Below the pieces are notes generated by a model. That model was not told where the DNA came from. It worked only from the letters and a program-made list of their open reading frames with translations, and ran no database searches. From assembly GCF_000744945.1 (NCBI RefSeq), contig NZ_JQMX01000001.1, positions 62,001 through 126,000 of the forward strand: a stretch of DNA of 64,000 nucleotides, read 5' to 3'. The stretch comes from Carnobacterium maltaromaticum DSM 20342. GTDB lineage: Bacteria > Bacillota > Bacilli > Lactobacillales > Carnobacteriaceae. Both the position numbers and the translations under genes were made by a program. The first letter of the stretch is position 1; the number at the start of each line of letters is the position of its first letter. Positions 25,037 through 34,763 of the stretch are shown here, in pieces.

Positions 25037-26433
25037 AAAGAACGATAAAATGGCAATTAATTGTTTCGTTCTTGTTGCTATCTTCTTTGATAATTGGTTC
25101 ATTAAGTTTTATAACAATAAGTTTAATGAATAATCATTTCGAAAAATATGTAAAGGAACGTCAAGAAGAGACGCTAACTCAATATGTAGAATCGATTGAA
25201 CTTTTATTTAATTATAGTGAACAAAATTGGCAAACACAAGGAATCGGAGATATCGGTAAAAAAGCATTGGAAAATAATATTATTATTGAAGTCTATGACA
25301 GAAACAACAAGATATTATGGGCCCCTAGTAAAACAGAGAAAAGCAAAGCAACTAAAAAAATGAACATATATGCAAAATACTTAAAAAACAAATTGGATAT
25401 TACTAATACTAATGTAGTTAAAATTGAAAAAAATCTAACATATAAAGAATCTACAATTGGTAAAGTGCTTTTTAGACATGTAGGTCCGTTATCCTATACG
25501 AAGCATGATGTTGTTTTTATATCCGATATGAAAAAGAATTTGATGATTGTCTCTTTCGCTGCATTATTTATCTCGTTTATATTTGCGACATGGGTATCAA
25601 GAAAGATGAGTATCCCATTAACCCATGTGAATGATTTTACTAAAAAAGTTGCAAATGGTGATTATTCACAACAAATCCCCCAAGAAACGTCTATATTAGA
25701 AATAAATGAACTGATTAGCTCTGTAAATGAATTAACTAGACAGTTAGAGCAGCAGCAAGAACTACGCAAAAGACTTTCTACAGATATTGCACATGAAATA
25801 AGAACCCCTCTTACAACCTTAAAAGGCAATATTGAGGGAATGCTAGATGGAATATGGGATGTATCTACTGAGAGGCTTCAAAGTTGTTATGACGAGGTTA
25901 CTCGCTTAACTAGATTAATTGGTAACATCGAAAAATTAACTAAGTTAGAAAAAAATTATGAGAAATTAATTAAATCTAACTTTAATTTAAATAGTTTGAT
26001 TTTTCAAGTGGTTACAAATTTTGATTCTAGTATTAAACAAAAAGAAATTCAGTTTAATTTATATGGAGAAGAAATTTCTGTATTTGCAGATAAAGATAAA
26101 TTTAGTCAAGTTATGACCAACTTACTTGCTAATGCTATAAAATTTACTCAAAAATATGGTGAGATATCCATTAGTTTAAATAAAGTAGGGAATAATGTTG
26201 AGATAAAAGTAAAAGATAATGGGATTGGAATTAATGAGGAAGAGGTAGAACATATTTTTGACAGATTTTATATGGCAGATCCAGCGAGAAGCAGTTCTCA
26301 AGGTGGTCAAGGAATTGGATTAGCGATTGTTAAAAGTATTGTAGAGGCTCATTCTGGATCCATTCGAGTTGAAAGCAACTTAGGTACCGGGAGTTGTTTT
26401 TTTATAAAACTACCAATAAAGAATAGACTCTAA
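25033..26433 (+). CDS. copS: Membrane sensor histidine kinase (CopS-like)
   Basis: A 466-residue kinase with two membrane helices (about residues 9-30 and 168-187) flanking an extracytoplasmic sensor domain of about 140 residues. A HAMP domain (SRKMSIPLTHVNDFTKKVAN), the phosphorylated His in DIAHEIRTPLTTLKGN and the ATPase motifs N (LLANAIKF), G1 (DNGIGI) and G2 (GQGIGLAI) follow. It partners the overlapping response regulator. The sensor loop has no obvious Met or Cys cluster, so the ligand is uncertain; envelope stress is an alternative to copper. Confidence 0.9.
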   Translation: MKRTIKWQLIVSFLLLSSLIIGSLSFITISLMNNHFEKYVKERQEETLTQYVESIELLFNYSEQNWQTQGIGDIGKKALENNIIIEVYDRNNKILWAPSKTEKSKATKKMNIYAKYLKNKLDITNTNVVKIEKNLTYKESTIGKVLFRHVGPLSYTKHDVVFISDMKKNLMIVSFAALFISFIFATWVSRKMSIPLTHVNDFTKKVANGDYSQQIPQETSILEINELISSVNELTRQLEQQQELRKRLSTDIAHEIRTPLTTLKGNIEGMLDGIWDVSTERLQSCYDEVTRLTRLIGNIEKLTKLEKNYEKLIKSNFNLNSLIFQVVTNFDSSIKQKEIQFNLYGEEISVFADKDKFSQVMTNLLANAIKFTQKYGEISISLNKVGNNVEIKVKDNGIGINEEEVEHIFDRFYMADPARSSSQGGQGIGLAIVKSIVEAHSGSIRVESNLGTGSCFFIKLPIKNRL

Positions 26434-26463
26434 AAATAATAGAATATAAAGGTGGAGTAATTA

Positions 26464-27177
26464 TTGAAAACTAAAAAATCAAAGAAATTTCAGCTTTATT
26501 TTATTAATGTACTGACAATCGTGTTATTAGTAGCAGGTTTGTTATTAATATTTAATCGACCTATTAGAAACTGGCTCATTGACTACTTAGGACAGAACAA
26601 TAATGTATCAACAGTGACTGTTAAAAAAATCGAGAAAAACAATCAAAAAAAAGGAGAATTTGATTTTGATCAAGTTGAAAGTCTTGATTTTGAAAGTGTT
26701 GCTCGTGCTAGATTATATCAGGACAAAATGGCTGTGATAGGTGGTTTAGCAGTTCCAAGTGTGAAAATAAATTTACCTATTTTAAAGGGTCTTTCAAATT
26801 ACAATCTTGCAGTTGGTGCAGGTACAATGGTAGAAAATCAGGCCATGGGAAATGGGAATTATTCACTTGCAGGACATAATTTAGATCAAACAAATTTATT
26901 ATTTAGTCCATTACATGACTTGAAAATGGGAGAAGTGATCTATCTAACTGACTTAAAAAAAGTCTATGTCTATGAAACAACGTTTCTTGAAATTGTTGAT
27001 CCAACAAGAGTTGATTTAATTGAACCAGTGGATGGTGAAAATTTAGTTACATTAGTTACTTGTAATCAAGATGGATCTAAAAGATTAGTTGTCCAAGGTA
27101 CATTAATAGAAGAAGTAACAATGTCTGAAGCAACTGAAAAAATTACAAAAGCTTTTGATATTGAGAAGAATATCTAG
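26464..27177 (+). CDS. srtA: Class A-type sortase
   Basis: A 237-residue transpeptidase with one N-terminal membrane helix (about residues 13-30); TTG start behind GGTGGAG. The catalytic His is in SLAGHNLDQ, the Cys in VTLVTCNQDG and the Arg in SKRLVVQG. It joins surface proteins with an LPxTG-type signal to the cell wall. No LPxTG protein is seen in this island, so its substrate must be elsewhere or unusual. It lies 30 bases after copS and overlaps an upstream in-frame extension of the next gene, so it is probably in the oxidase operon. Confidence 0.9.
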   Translation: MKTKKSKKFQLYFINVLTIVLLVAGLLLIFNRPIRNWLIDYLGQNNNVSTVTVKKIEKNNQKKGEFDFDQVESLDFESVARARLYQDKMAVIGGLAVPSVKINLPILKGLSNYNLAVGAGTMVENQAMGNGNYSLAGHNLDQTNLLFSPLHDLKMGEVIYLTDLKKVYVYETTFLEIVDPTRVDLIEPVDGENLVTLVTCNQDGSKRLVVQGTLIEEVTMSEATEKITKAFDIEKNI

Positions 27178-27208
27178 TAAAGTAGGCAGATCATTGAGAG
27201 GTGGAAAT

Positions 27209-27631
27209 ATGAAGAAGTTCCTGGTTTTTATTCGCCCATACGACGTTTTGATTATTAGTTTGTTAGTTATAATTTCTTTCATTCCTTTAGCTGTTTTCAA
27301 TAAGTATAGTCAAAATATAGCTAATAAACTTGGAAATATAGCAGTCATTTCGATTGACGGAGTGACAGTGAGAGAAATTGAACTGTCATCAAATACAAAA
27401 TATCAACTGTTTACACTTTACCCCTCAGAGAATCAATATAATATCATTGAAGTAGACGGAACAAGAATTAGAAATAAGAAAGACAATAGCCCAGATCAAA
27501 TCGCAGTGAAAACTGGTTGGATTAGTAAAGTTGGAGAAACCAGTATTTGTCTACCACACAAATTAATAATAGAAATCCGGTCGAAAGATGGAGAAAAACA
27601 AAATGAGACCGATTTAGTCATCCCTCTTTAG
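27209..27631 (+). CDS. Membrane-anchored NusG domain II protein
   Basis: 140 residues from the ATG at 27209 behind GAGAGGTGG; an upstream in-frame ATG at 27155 lies inside the sortase gene and lacks a ribosome site. One N-terminal helix (VLIISLLVIISFIPLAVF), then a beta-rich outer domain of the NusG domain II class (VISIDGVTVREIEL ... KVGETSICLPHKLIIEI). Such proteins are exported and of unknown role. It is the last intact gene of the operon before transposon functions. Confidence 0.75.
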   Translation: MKKFLVFIRPYDVLIISLLVIISFIPLAVFNKYSQNIANKLGNIAVISIDGVTVREIELSSNTKYQLFTLYPSENQYNIIEVDGTRIRNKKDNSPDQIAVKTGWISKVGETSICLPHKLIIEIRSKDGEKQNETDLVIPL

Positions 27632-27645
27632 TTATAAGAATAAAG

Positions 27646-27965
27646 TTCAAAGGATATTTAAAAAATGTTAATTTCATCTCCATACAAGATAATGTTGATA
27701 CATCGGTTTCTATGGGCAGACTCTTTTTGCGAGTGATGATTAGTTTAGCAGAATTGGAACGTAACCTCATTATTGAACGAATCAAATCTGGCCTTGATGT
27801 AGTTAGAGCACGAGAAAAATGGTTGGCGGGCACATAAAGATAGTATTTTAGTTGATTTAGCTTTAAAGATGTACGAAAGCAAGGAGTATTCAATCCCGCA
27901 AATTCTTAAAGCTTCTAAACTAAGTAAAACGACTTTTTACGTTATATTAATGGAAGGAAGGACTA
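27646..27965 (+). pseudogene. Tn3-type serine resolvase remnant (tnpR)
   Basis: Matches the middle and end of a resolvase: NVNFISIQDNVDTSVSMGRL and VMISLAELERNLIIERIKSG in one frame, then a frameshift near 27825-27838. The next frame carries SILVDLALKMYESKEYSIPQ and ILKASKLSKTTFY, the C-terminal HTH. The N-terminal part with the catalytic Ser is gone. It directly precedes tnpA, the usual tnpR-tnpA order. Cointegrates from this transposon would need another resolvase. Confidence 0.9.
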
Positions 27966-27968
27966 AGT

Positions 27969-30908
27969 ATGGGTTTAAAAATCATTTTAACAGCTGCGCA
28001 ACGTGAACGACTGCTTTCTGTAGAACACCTATCAGAGGAAGATTTTAAAGCATACTTTAGTTTTTCGGATTCAGATTTAGAGATTATCAATCAACACCGA
28101 GGGAATATTAATAAATTAGGCTTTGCCATACAACTTTGCTTAGCTCGATATCCTGGTTGTTCTTTAAGCAACTGGTCTGTTAAACCAGATAGATTGACTT
28201 CTTATGTGACACATCAACTTCACCTGGGCCCAATCGAATTAGCTTCATACAATCACAGAAACACTCGTGCCAATCATTTTAACGAAATTTTAGAAACGTT
28301 TAGGTACCAACGATTTGGGAGTAATGGCAATCGAGAACATCTAATAGAGTATTTAGTTAATCTTTCATTAGAAAATGATGATTCTACTTTTCTGATGAAA
28401 GAAACTCTAGATTTTTTATCTTGTAATAGAATTATCTTTCCATCGATTGCCACACTTGAAGATGTTATTAGTCACTGCCGATCTAAGGCAGAAAGTACTC
28501 TGTTTTCAATTTTACTCCAACCATTAAAAGGAATACAAATGGAAAAATTAGATGATTTACTTCATCTTTTTAAAGAAACAAAGATGACTAAACTTGCCTG
28601 GCTGAAAGATATTCCAGGGAAAGCTAATCCAGAGAGTTTTATGAGTATTTGTAAAAAGGTTGAAGCGATTAATGCTATTGAGCTTGGAACAATTAACGTA
28701 GCCCATATTCATCGTAATAGATTCCTTCAGTTAGCTAGATTAGGTGATAATTATGATGCCTATGATTTTTCTCGTTTTGAATTTGAAAAAAAATATGCCT
28801 TACTGATTGCTTTTTTAGTAGATCATCATCAATATCTAATCGATCAATTAATTGAGATTAACGATCGTATTCTAGGTAGCATTAAACGGAAAGGAACACG
28901 TGATTCACAAGAACAGCTAAAAGAAAAAGGCAAATTGACTACTGAAAAATTAGAACACTATGTGTCCCTAATTGATGCTCTTCATTTTGCAAAGGATAAC
29001 AATAGTAACCCCTTTGACGAAATTGAACGAATTATTCCTTGGAATGAGTTAATTCAAGATGGAGAGGAAGCGAAACAAATTACTGGCCATAAAAAGTATG
29101 GCTATTTAGAAATGGTAAGGAACAAAGCCACTTATCTCCGTAGATACACGCCGATGTTGCTAAAAACTCTATCGTTTAAAGCAACAACGTCAGCAAAACC
29201 TGTCCTTACGGCTCTCACTCAATTAAGTGAACTACACAATGATGGAAAAAGAAAACTACCAGTAGACACATCTATTGATTTTGTAAGCAAAAAATGGGAA
29301 AACCTTGTTCGACCACAAAACGGAAAAATAGATCGCTCATTCTATGAATTAGTAGCCTTCACAGAACTTAAAAACAACATTCGTTCAGGTAATATTTCTG
29401 TTGAAGGAAGTCTAGCCCATCGAAATATTGATGACTACTTAGTTCCTTCTGATAGTTGCCTTGGATCATTAACCATACCAGACACCTTTGATGAATACCT
29501 TGAAGCTAGGGGATCTTTTTTAGACTCTCACCTTCAATTTTATGCAAAATCTGATAAAAAAACAGCTAAAATGACACTTAAAAAATTAGAAAAGATTACT
29601 CCAGATGAAGCCGAAATCTTTAGGAAAAGACTCTACTCAATGATTCCAAAAATAAGGTTAAGTGATCTTTTAATTGAAGTGGATAGCTGGACCCAATTTT
29701 CACAAGAATTTATTCATGATTCAACTGGAAAGCCACCAAATGAAACCGAGAAAAAAATTGTGTTTGCCACTTTACTGGGATTAGGAATCAATATAGGTCT
29801 TGAAAAAATGGCACAATCCACGCCTGGAATCACGTATCCTCAATTGGCAAATGCTAAACAATGGCGTTTTTATAAAGAAGCCTTAACTCGTGCACAATCT
29901 GTTTTAGTTAACTATCAATTGGATATTCCAATTGCTGATTTTTGGGGAGAAGGAAAAACAAGTGCTTCAGATGGCATGCGCGTACCCGTAGGTGTCTCCG
30001 CTCTCAAATCTGATGTTAACCCGCACTATAAAAGTCTAGAAAAAGGGGCTTCAATGATCCGCTCAATAAATGATAGAAATACCTCGCATCATGTTGAAGT
30101 TGTTTCAACAAACACAAGAGAAGCTACTCATACACTTGACGGTTTACTCTACCATGAAACGGATTTAGATATTGAAGAACACTTCACTGATACAAATGGT
30201 TATAGTGATCAAATGTTTGGTATGACTGCTTTATTAGGATTTAAATTTGAACCACGCATTAGAAATATAAAAAAATCTCAACTATTTTCTATAAAACCTT
30301 CTTCAGAGTATCCTGATTTATCCGGCTCTATAAATAGTAGGATTAATGTAAAGATTATCGAAGAAAACTATGAAGAAATTAAACGAATAGCCTATTCTAT
30401 CCAAACAGGTAAAGTATCAAGCTCTTTAATTTTAGGAAAACTTGGCTCATATGCCCGTAAAAATAAAGTAGCTACTGCTTTAAGAGAATTAGGACGTATT
30501 GAAAAAAGTATTTTCATAATAAGATATGTAACGGATGATCAATTGCGTCGCAAAATCACTCATGGATTAAACAAGACAGAAGCTGTTAATGCCTTAGCTA
30601 GAGAATTATTTTTTGGTCGCCGTGGAAAATTTATGGAACGCGACATTCGCCGTCAACTTCAAAGTGCAAGCGCACTCAATGTCTTGATAAATGCGATTAG
30701 TATATGGAACGCTGTGTATTTACAGGAAGCCTATAATTATTTAGTTAAAATTGATCCCCAAGTTACTAAGTATATGAGGCATATCTCTCCGATTAATTGG
30801 GAGCATATTACTTTTCTTGGCGAATACAAATTTGATTTGTTATCTATTCCTAAACACTTAAGAAAATTGAACATAAAAAATAGCCCGTCATCAGACGTTG
30901 TTATATAG
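27969..30908 (+). CDS. tnpA: Tn3-family transposase, intact
   Basis: A 979-residue transposase, the usual size for the Tn3 family, with the N-terminal DUF4158-type region (LTAAQRERLLSVEHLSEEDF) and the C-terminal DDE domain. Likely catalytic residues are Asp in SASDGMR (about 666), Asp in HFTDTNGYSDQ (about 742) and Glu in ALARELFFGRRGKFM (about 877). Ribosome site GGAAGGAAGG before the ATG. It ends one base before the right terminal repeat region and points toward the iol operon. No stop or shift is visible, so it may be active. Confidence 0.95.
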   Translation: MGLKIILTAAQRERLLSVEHLSEEDFKAYFSFSDSDLEIINQHRGNINKLGFAIQLCLARYPGCSLSNWSVKPDRLTSYVTHQLHLGPIELASYNHRNTRANHFNEILETFRYQRFGSNGNREHLIEYLVNLSLENDDSTFLMKETLDFLSCNRIIFPSIATLEDVISHCRSKAESTLFSILLQPLKGIQMEKLDDLLHLFKETKMTKLAWLKDIPGKANPESFMSICKKVEAINAIELGTINVAHIHRNRFLQLARLGDNYDAYDFSRFEFEKKYALLIAFLVDHHQYLIDQLIEINDRILGSIKRKGTRDSQEQLKEKGKLTTEKLEHYVSLIDALHFAKDNNSNPFDEIERIIPWNELIQDGEEAKQITGHKKYGYLEMVRNKATYLRRYTPMLLKTLSFKATTSAKPVLTALTQLSELHNDGKRKLPVDTSIDFVSKKWENLVRPQNGKIDRSFYELVAFTELKNNIRSGNISVEGSLAHRNIDDYLVPSDSCLGSLTIPDTFDEYLEARGSFLDSHLQFYAKSDKKTAKMTLKKLEKITPDEAEIFRKRLYSMIPKIRLSDLLIEVDSWTQFSQEFIHDSTGKPPNETEKKIVFATLLGLGINIGLEKMAQSTPGITYPQLANAKQWRFYKEALTRAQSVLVNYQLDIPIADFWGEGKTSASDGMRVPVGVSALKSDVNPHYKSLEKGASMIRSINDRNTSHHVEVVSTNTREATHTLDGLLYHETDLDIEEHFTDTNGYSDQMFGMTALLGFKFEPRIRNIKKSQLFSIKPSSEYPDLSGSINSRINVKIIEENYEEIKRIAYSIQTGKVSSSLILGKLGSYARKNKVATALRELGRIEKSIFIIRYVTDDQLRRKITHGLNKTEAVNALARELFFGRRGKFMERDIRRQLQSASALNVLINAISIWNAVYLQEAYNYLVKIDPQVTKYMRHISPINWEHITFLGEYKFDLLSIPKHLRKLNIKNSPSSDVVI

Positions 30909-30959
30909 GGAATTTCCAGACCTTATCGATACAAATTCCCTCTGTGCGCTTGGGACCCC
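30909..30959. repeat. Right terminal inverted repeat of Tn3-family element
   Basis: GGGAATTTCCAGACCTTATCGATACAAATT and CGCTTGGGACCCC, the inverted counterpart of 3011-3063. The iolB ribosome site AAAGGAGATATC begins 2-3 bases outside the end. Confidence 0.85.
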
Positions 30960-30978
30960 TTAAAGGAGATATCTTTAA

Positions 30979-31797
30979 ATGAGCAAATTGTTATACCCAC
31001 CTAAATCCAAAGAATTGACAGAAGGAGTAACGCTACTTCAAGAAATTAGTGAGAAAAATGCTCCACTCACTTATATTCGCTTGAAAATTATTGAAATGGA
31101 AAGTGGTGCCAGCTACGAAGAGAGTTTAACGCAATTTGAATGTTGTCTTGTTGCTTTAACTGGCAAGATAACTGTAACAGATTTTGCAGAAACTTTTTCA
31201 GAAATTGGCACTAGAGAAAGTGTTTTTGAACGTATCCCAACCGATAGTGTTTATCTATCCACGCAACAAAAATTTAGAGTAACAGCAAAAACGGCGGCTA
31301 AGATTGTTCTCTGTTATGCACCGTCTGAAAAAAAATTACCAACTCAATTAATTAAAGCTAGTGATAATAGTATCGAAAATCGTGGTATGTACCAAAATAA
31401 ACGTTTAGTTCATACTATTTTATCAGATACATCTTCGATTTCAGATGCGTTGCTAGTAGTTGAAGTTCTAACCGATAGTGGGAATTGGTCGAGTTATCCG
31501 CCGCATAAACATGATCAAAATGATTTGCCAAGGGAATCTTTACTTGAAGAAACCTACTACCATGAAATGAACCCAAGGCAAGGATTTGTTTTTCAAAGAG
31601 TCTATACAGACGACCGTTCATTAGATGAAACCATGACAGTTGAAAATGGAGACGTTGTTGTGGTACCCAAGGGTTATCATCCCGTTGGAGTTCCTGATGG
31701 CTATGAATCTTATTATTTAAACATCATGGCGGGACCAATTAAAAAGTGGCAGTTTCATAATGATCCAGCACATGAATGGATTTTAAATCGTAAATAA
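30979..31797 (+). CDS. iolB: 5-deoxy-glucuronate isomerase
   Basis: A 272-residue double cupin that converts 5-deoxy-glucuronate to 2-deoxy-5-keto-gluconate in myo-inositol breakdown. Metal ligands appear in YPPHKHDQNDLPRESLLEET (two His and a Glu) and a later His in GYHPVGVPDG. AAAGGAG lies before the ATG. First gene of a seven-gene iol run, with the transposon end only 19 bases upstream, so no native promoter remains between them. Intact. Confidence 0.95.
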   Translation: MSKLLYPPKSKELTEGVTLLQEISEKNAPLTYIRLKIIEMESGASYEESLTQFECCLVALTGKITVTDFAETFSEIGTRESVFERIPTDSVYLSTQQKFRVTAKTAAKIVLCYAPSEKKLPTQLIKASDNSIENRGMYQNKRLVHTILSDTSSISDALLVVEVLTDSGNWSSYPPHKHDQNDLPRESLLEETYYHEMNPRQGFVFQRVYTDDRSLDETMTVENGDVVVVPKGYHPVGVPDGYESYYLNIMAGPIKKWQFHNDPAHEWILNRK

Positions 31798-31817
31798 AGT
31801 AAAGGGAGCTAATAAGA

Positions 31818-32783
31818 ATGAAAAAAAAGAACTTTGATATGATTTCATTAGGTCGAGCTTGTATTGACTTAAATGCAGTTGAGTACAATCGTGGTATGGA
31901 AGAAACGATGACTTTTTCTAAGTATGTTGGAGGTTCACCGGCAAATATCGCGATTGGATCAGCAAAACTTGGTTTGAATGTTGGCTTTATTGGAAAAATT
32001 CCTGATGATCAACATGGCCGGTTTATTGAAAATTATATGAAAAAAAGTGGTATTGATACGTCAAATATGATTCTTGATACGGAAGGACATAAGGCTGGTT
32101 TAGCTTTTACAGAAATTAAAAGTCCAGAAGAATGCAGTATTTTAATGTATCGCGAACAAGTTGCAGATTTATATTTAACACCAAATGAAATTAACGAGGA
32201 GTATTTAAAATCAGCAGAAATGTTAGTCGTTTCTGGAACCGCTTTAGCCCAAAGTCCTTCGAGGGAGGCCGTGCTAAAAGCTGTTAGTTTGGCTAAAAAA
32301 AATCAGTTAAAAGTTGTCTTTGAACTGGATTATCGTCCTTACACATGGAAAAATCCAGCAGAAACGGCGGTTTATTATTCTTTAGTTGCTGAACAAGCAG
32401 ATATTGTGATTGGAACAAGAGATGAATATGATAGTATGGAAAACATTGTAAATGGTACGAATGAAGCCACAATTGCTTATTTATTCCAACATTCACCTGA
32501 ACTAATTGTGATTAAACATGGTGTTGAAGGTTCATATGCCTATACAAAAGCAGGTGGAATTTATCAAGGGAAAGCCTATAAAACACAAGTGTTAAAAACT
32601 TTTGGTGCTGGGGATTCTTATGCTGCTGCCTTTCTCTTTGCATTAAATAGTGGAAAAGGAATTGAAAAAGCTTTGAAGTATGGCAGTGCCTCTGCAGCGA
32701 TTGTTGTTAGCAAACACAGTTCTTCAGAAGCGATGCCAACTGTAGCAGAAATCGAACAATTAATTCAGGAACAAGAGGACTAG
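31818..32783 (+). CDS. iolC: 5-dehydro-2-deoxygluconokinase
   Basis: A 321-residue PfkB/ribokinase-family sugar kinase that phosphorylates 2-deoxy-5-keto-gluconate with [23 protein letters not shown] (substrate-binding start) and the [10 protein letters not shown] anion hole with catalytic Asp near the C-terminus are both present. It follows iolB by 20 bases with GGGAGC as ribosome site. Length and motifs match IolC. Confidence 0.95.
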   Translation: MKKKNFDMISLGRACIDLNAVEYNRGMEETMTFSKYVGGSPANIAIGSAKLGLNVGFIGKIPDDQHGRFIENYMKKSGIDTSNMILDTEGHKAGLAFTEIKSPEECSILMYREQVADLYLTPNEINEEYLKSAEMLVVSGTALAQSPSREAVLKAVSLAKKNQLKVVFELDYRPYTWKNPAETAVYYSLVAEQADIVIGTRDEYDSMENIVNGTNEATIAYLFQHSPELIVIKHGVEGSYAYTKAGGIYQGKAYKTQVLKTFGAGDSYAAAFLFALNSGKGIEKALKYGSASAAIVVSKHSSSEAMPTVAEIEQLIQEQED

Positions 32784-32821
32784 TTGAGCTGTTTTCTAAT
32801 GAATTCAAGGATGGTGAGAGA

Positions 32822-34735
32822 ATGAAAAAAACAATCAGGCTGACAACAGCCCAAGCTTTGGTGCGTTTTTTAAATCAACAATACCTTTCTGTTGATGGGA
32901 AGGAGTCTCTTTTTGTAGACGGCGTTTTTCATATTTTTGGACATGGTAATGTTTTAGGCATTGGACAGGCATTGGAACAAAATCCGGGATCTCTAAAAAT
33001 AATTCAAGGTAAAAATGAACAAGGAATGGCCCAAGCAGCCATTGCTTTTAGTAAGGAAAAACTGCGACGTAAGATTTTTGCTGTTACGACGTCTGTAGGT
33101 CCGGGAGCTGCGAACTTAGTTACAGCTGCTGGAACAGCGTTAGCCAATAATCTTCCAGTCCTTTTATTGCCAGGGGATACATTTGCATCAAGACAACCCG
33201 ATCCAGTTCTACAGCAAATTGAACAAGAAAGTAGCGCAGGGATTACAACTAATGATGCTTTAAAACCAGTATCGCGTTATTGGGATCGAATCACAAGACC
33301 AGAACAAGTAATGAGTAGTTTAATTAGAGCTTTTGAAGTGTTGACGAATCCAGTGACTGCTGGTCCAGTTACTATTTGCTTAGCTCAGGATGTTGAAGGG
33401 GAAGCTTACGATTACCCAGCTGAATTCTTTAATAAAAGAGTCCATTATTTAGATCGAAAAGCACCAACAGAACGGGAATTAATTGGAGCGATTGAACTGA
33501 TTCGCAACAGTAAAAAGCCTTTAATTATTGTGGGCGGTGGAGCGAAGTATTCAGATTGTCGTGAAGAGTTGATGACAATTTCTGAGAAATTTGGAATTCC
33601 ATTAGTTGAAACTCAAGCTGGGAAATCAACGGTTGAAGCAGCTTTTAAAAATAATCTAGGCGGCATTGGGGTTACAGGAACTTTAGCAGCCAATAAAGCA
33701 GCCCATGTAGCAGATTTAGTGATTGGAGTAGGAACACGTTATACAGACTTCACAACTGGATCCAAATCCATTTTTGCAAATGAAGAAAAGCAATTTTTAT
33801 CGATTAATGTTAGCAGAATGCAGGCTTATAAATTAGATTCTTTTCAAGTCGTTGCAGATGCAAAAGAGACACTACGTTTACTTTTAGAACAACTAGAGGA
33901 GTATCATGCTGAATTTAATCATGAAATCGAGGCCTTAAAAAAAGAATGGCAAATGGAGCGGCAGCGCTTGAGCCAAATAGAATTTAAACAACAAGACTTT
34001 GTGCCAGAAATTTCGGAACAATTTACCCAGGATAAGCTAAATGATTACGCTCAAAGCCTAAAAACAGAATTGCCACAAACGACTGCGCTACTTGCTATTA
34101 ATGACTTTGTACAAGAAGACAGCATTATTGTTGGGGCTGCGGGTTCATTGCCTGGTGACTTGCAACGAATTTGGCAACCTAAAAAGCCAAACACATACCA
34201 TGTTGAGTATGGGTATTCTTGTATGGGCTATGAAATTGCCGGAACTTTAGGGGCGAAACTTGCCCATCCTCATCAGGAAGTTTATGCGATGATTGGGGAT
34301 GGTAGCTTTCATATGTTACATTCTGAATTTATTACAAGTATCCAGTATCAACAAAAAATCACGATTCTTTTATTTGATAATTCTGGATTTGGTTGTATTA
34401 ATAACTTACAAATGGGGAATGGTAGTCAAAGTTTTGGAACGGAATTTAGAAAACCAGATGATAGCTTAATGAAGATTGATTTTGCAATGGTTGCAGCAGG
34501 TTACGGCGCAAAATCCTATACGGTTCGAACCCTAAATGAGCTTAAAGCAGCATTGGAAGATGCACAAAAACAAACTGTTTCAACATTAATTGATATTAAA
34601 GTTCTACCAAAGACGATGACAGATGGGTATGAAAGCTGGTGGAATGTTGGTGTTGCAGAAGTTAGCGAAGGCAATACAACGAAATCTTATTATCAAAAGA
34701 AACAAGAAATGTTAAAGCAAGCTCGGGATTATTGA
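32822..34735 (+). CDS. iolD: 3D-(3,5/4)-trihydroxycyclohexane-1,2-dione acylhydrolase
   Basis: A 637-residue thiamine-diphosphate enzyme that opens the inositol ring product to 5-deoxy-glucuronate. N-terminal Pyr domain with [14 protein letters not shown] (catalytic Glu), central domain around [13 protein letters not shown], and C-terminal PP domain with the ThDP motif GDGSFHML ... [11 protein letters not shown]. The order iolB-C-D matches Bacillus. It lies 38 bases after iolC, with a GGTGAGAG ribosome site. Confidence 0.95.
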   Translation: MKKTIRLTTAQALVRFLNQQYLSVDGKESLFVDGVFHIFGHGNVLGIGQALEQNPGSLKIIQGKNEQGMAQAAIAFSKEKLRRKIFAVTTSVGPGAANLVTAAGTALANNLPVLLLPGDTFASRQPDPVLQQIEQESSAGITTNDALKPVSRYWDRITRPEQVMSSLIRAFEVLTNPVTAGPVTICLAQDVEGEAYDYPAEFFNKRVHYLDRKAPTERELIGAIELIRNSKKPLIIVGGGAKYSDCREELMTISEKFGIPLVETQAGKSTVEAAFKNNLGGIGVTGTLAANKAAHVADLVIGVGTRYTDFTTGSKSIFANEEKQFLSINVSRMQAYKLDSFQVVADAKETLRLLLEQLEEYHAEFNHEIEALKKEWQMERQRLSQIEFKQQDFVPEISEQFTQDKLNDYAQSLKTELPQTTALLAINDFVQEDSIIVGAAGSLPGDLQRIWQPKKPNTYHVEYGYSCMGYEIAGTLGAKLAHPHQEVYAMIGDGSFHMLHSEFITSIQYQQKITILLFDNSGFGCINNLQMGNGSQSFGTEFRKPDDSLMKIDFAMVAAGYGAKSYTVRTLNELKAALEDAQKQTVSTLIDIKVLPKTMTDGYESWWNVGVAEVSEGNTTKSYYQKKQEMLKQARDY

Positions 34736-34763
34736 CTATAAAAGACAGCGAAGGGGTGTTGAA

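Larger units (their letters stand above)
3011..30959. mobile_element. Tn3-family-bounded mobile segment carrying copper island and plasmid remnants
   Basis: Inverted ends begin GGGGTCCCAAGCGC at 3011 and end with its complement GCGCTTGGGACCCC at 30959. Both continue with GGGAAWTTTGTATCGATAAGG-type sequence, which I recall as typical of the Tn917 group of Tn3 transposons. An intact transposase lies at the right end, a transposase tail at the left end, and a broken resolvase beside the intact transposase. The five bases outside the ends differ (ATGTA at 3006-3010, TTAAA at 30960-30964), so there is no target-site duplication for the whole 27.9-kb unit. Both ends are tnpA-proximal ends, which suggests a composite or rearranged structure and not one simple transposon. 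Confidence 0.75.
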
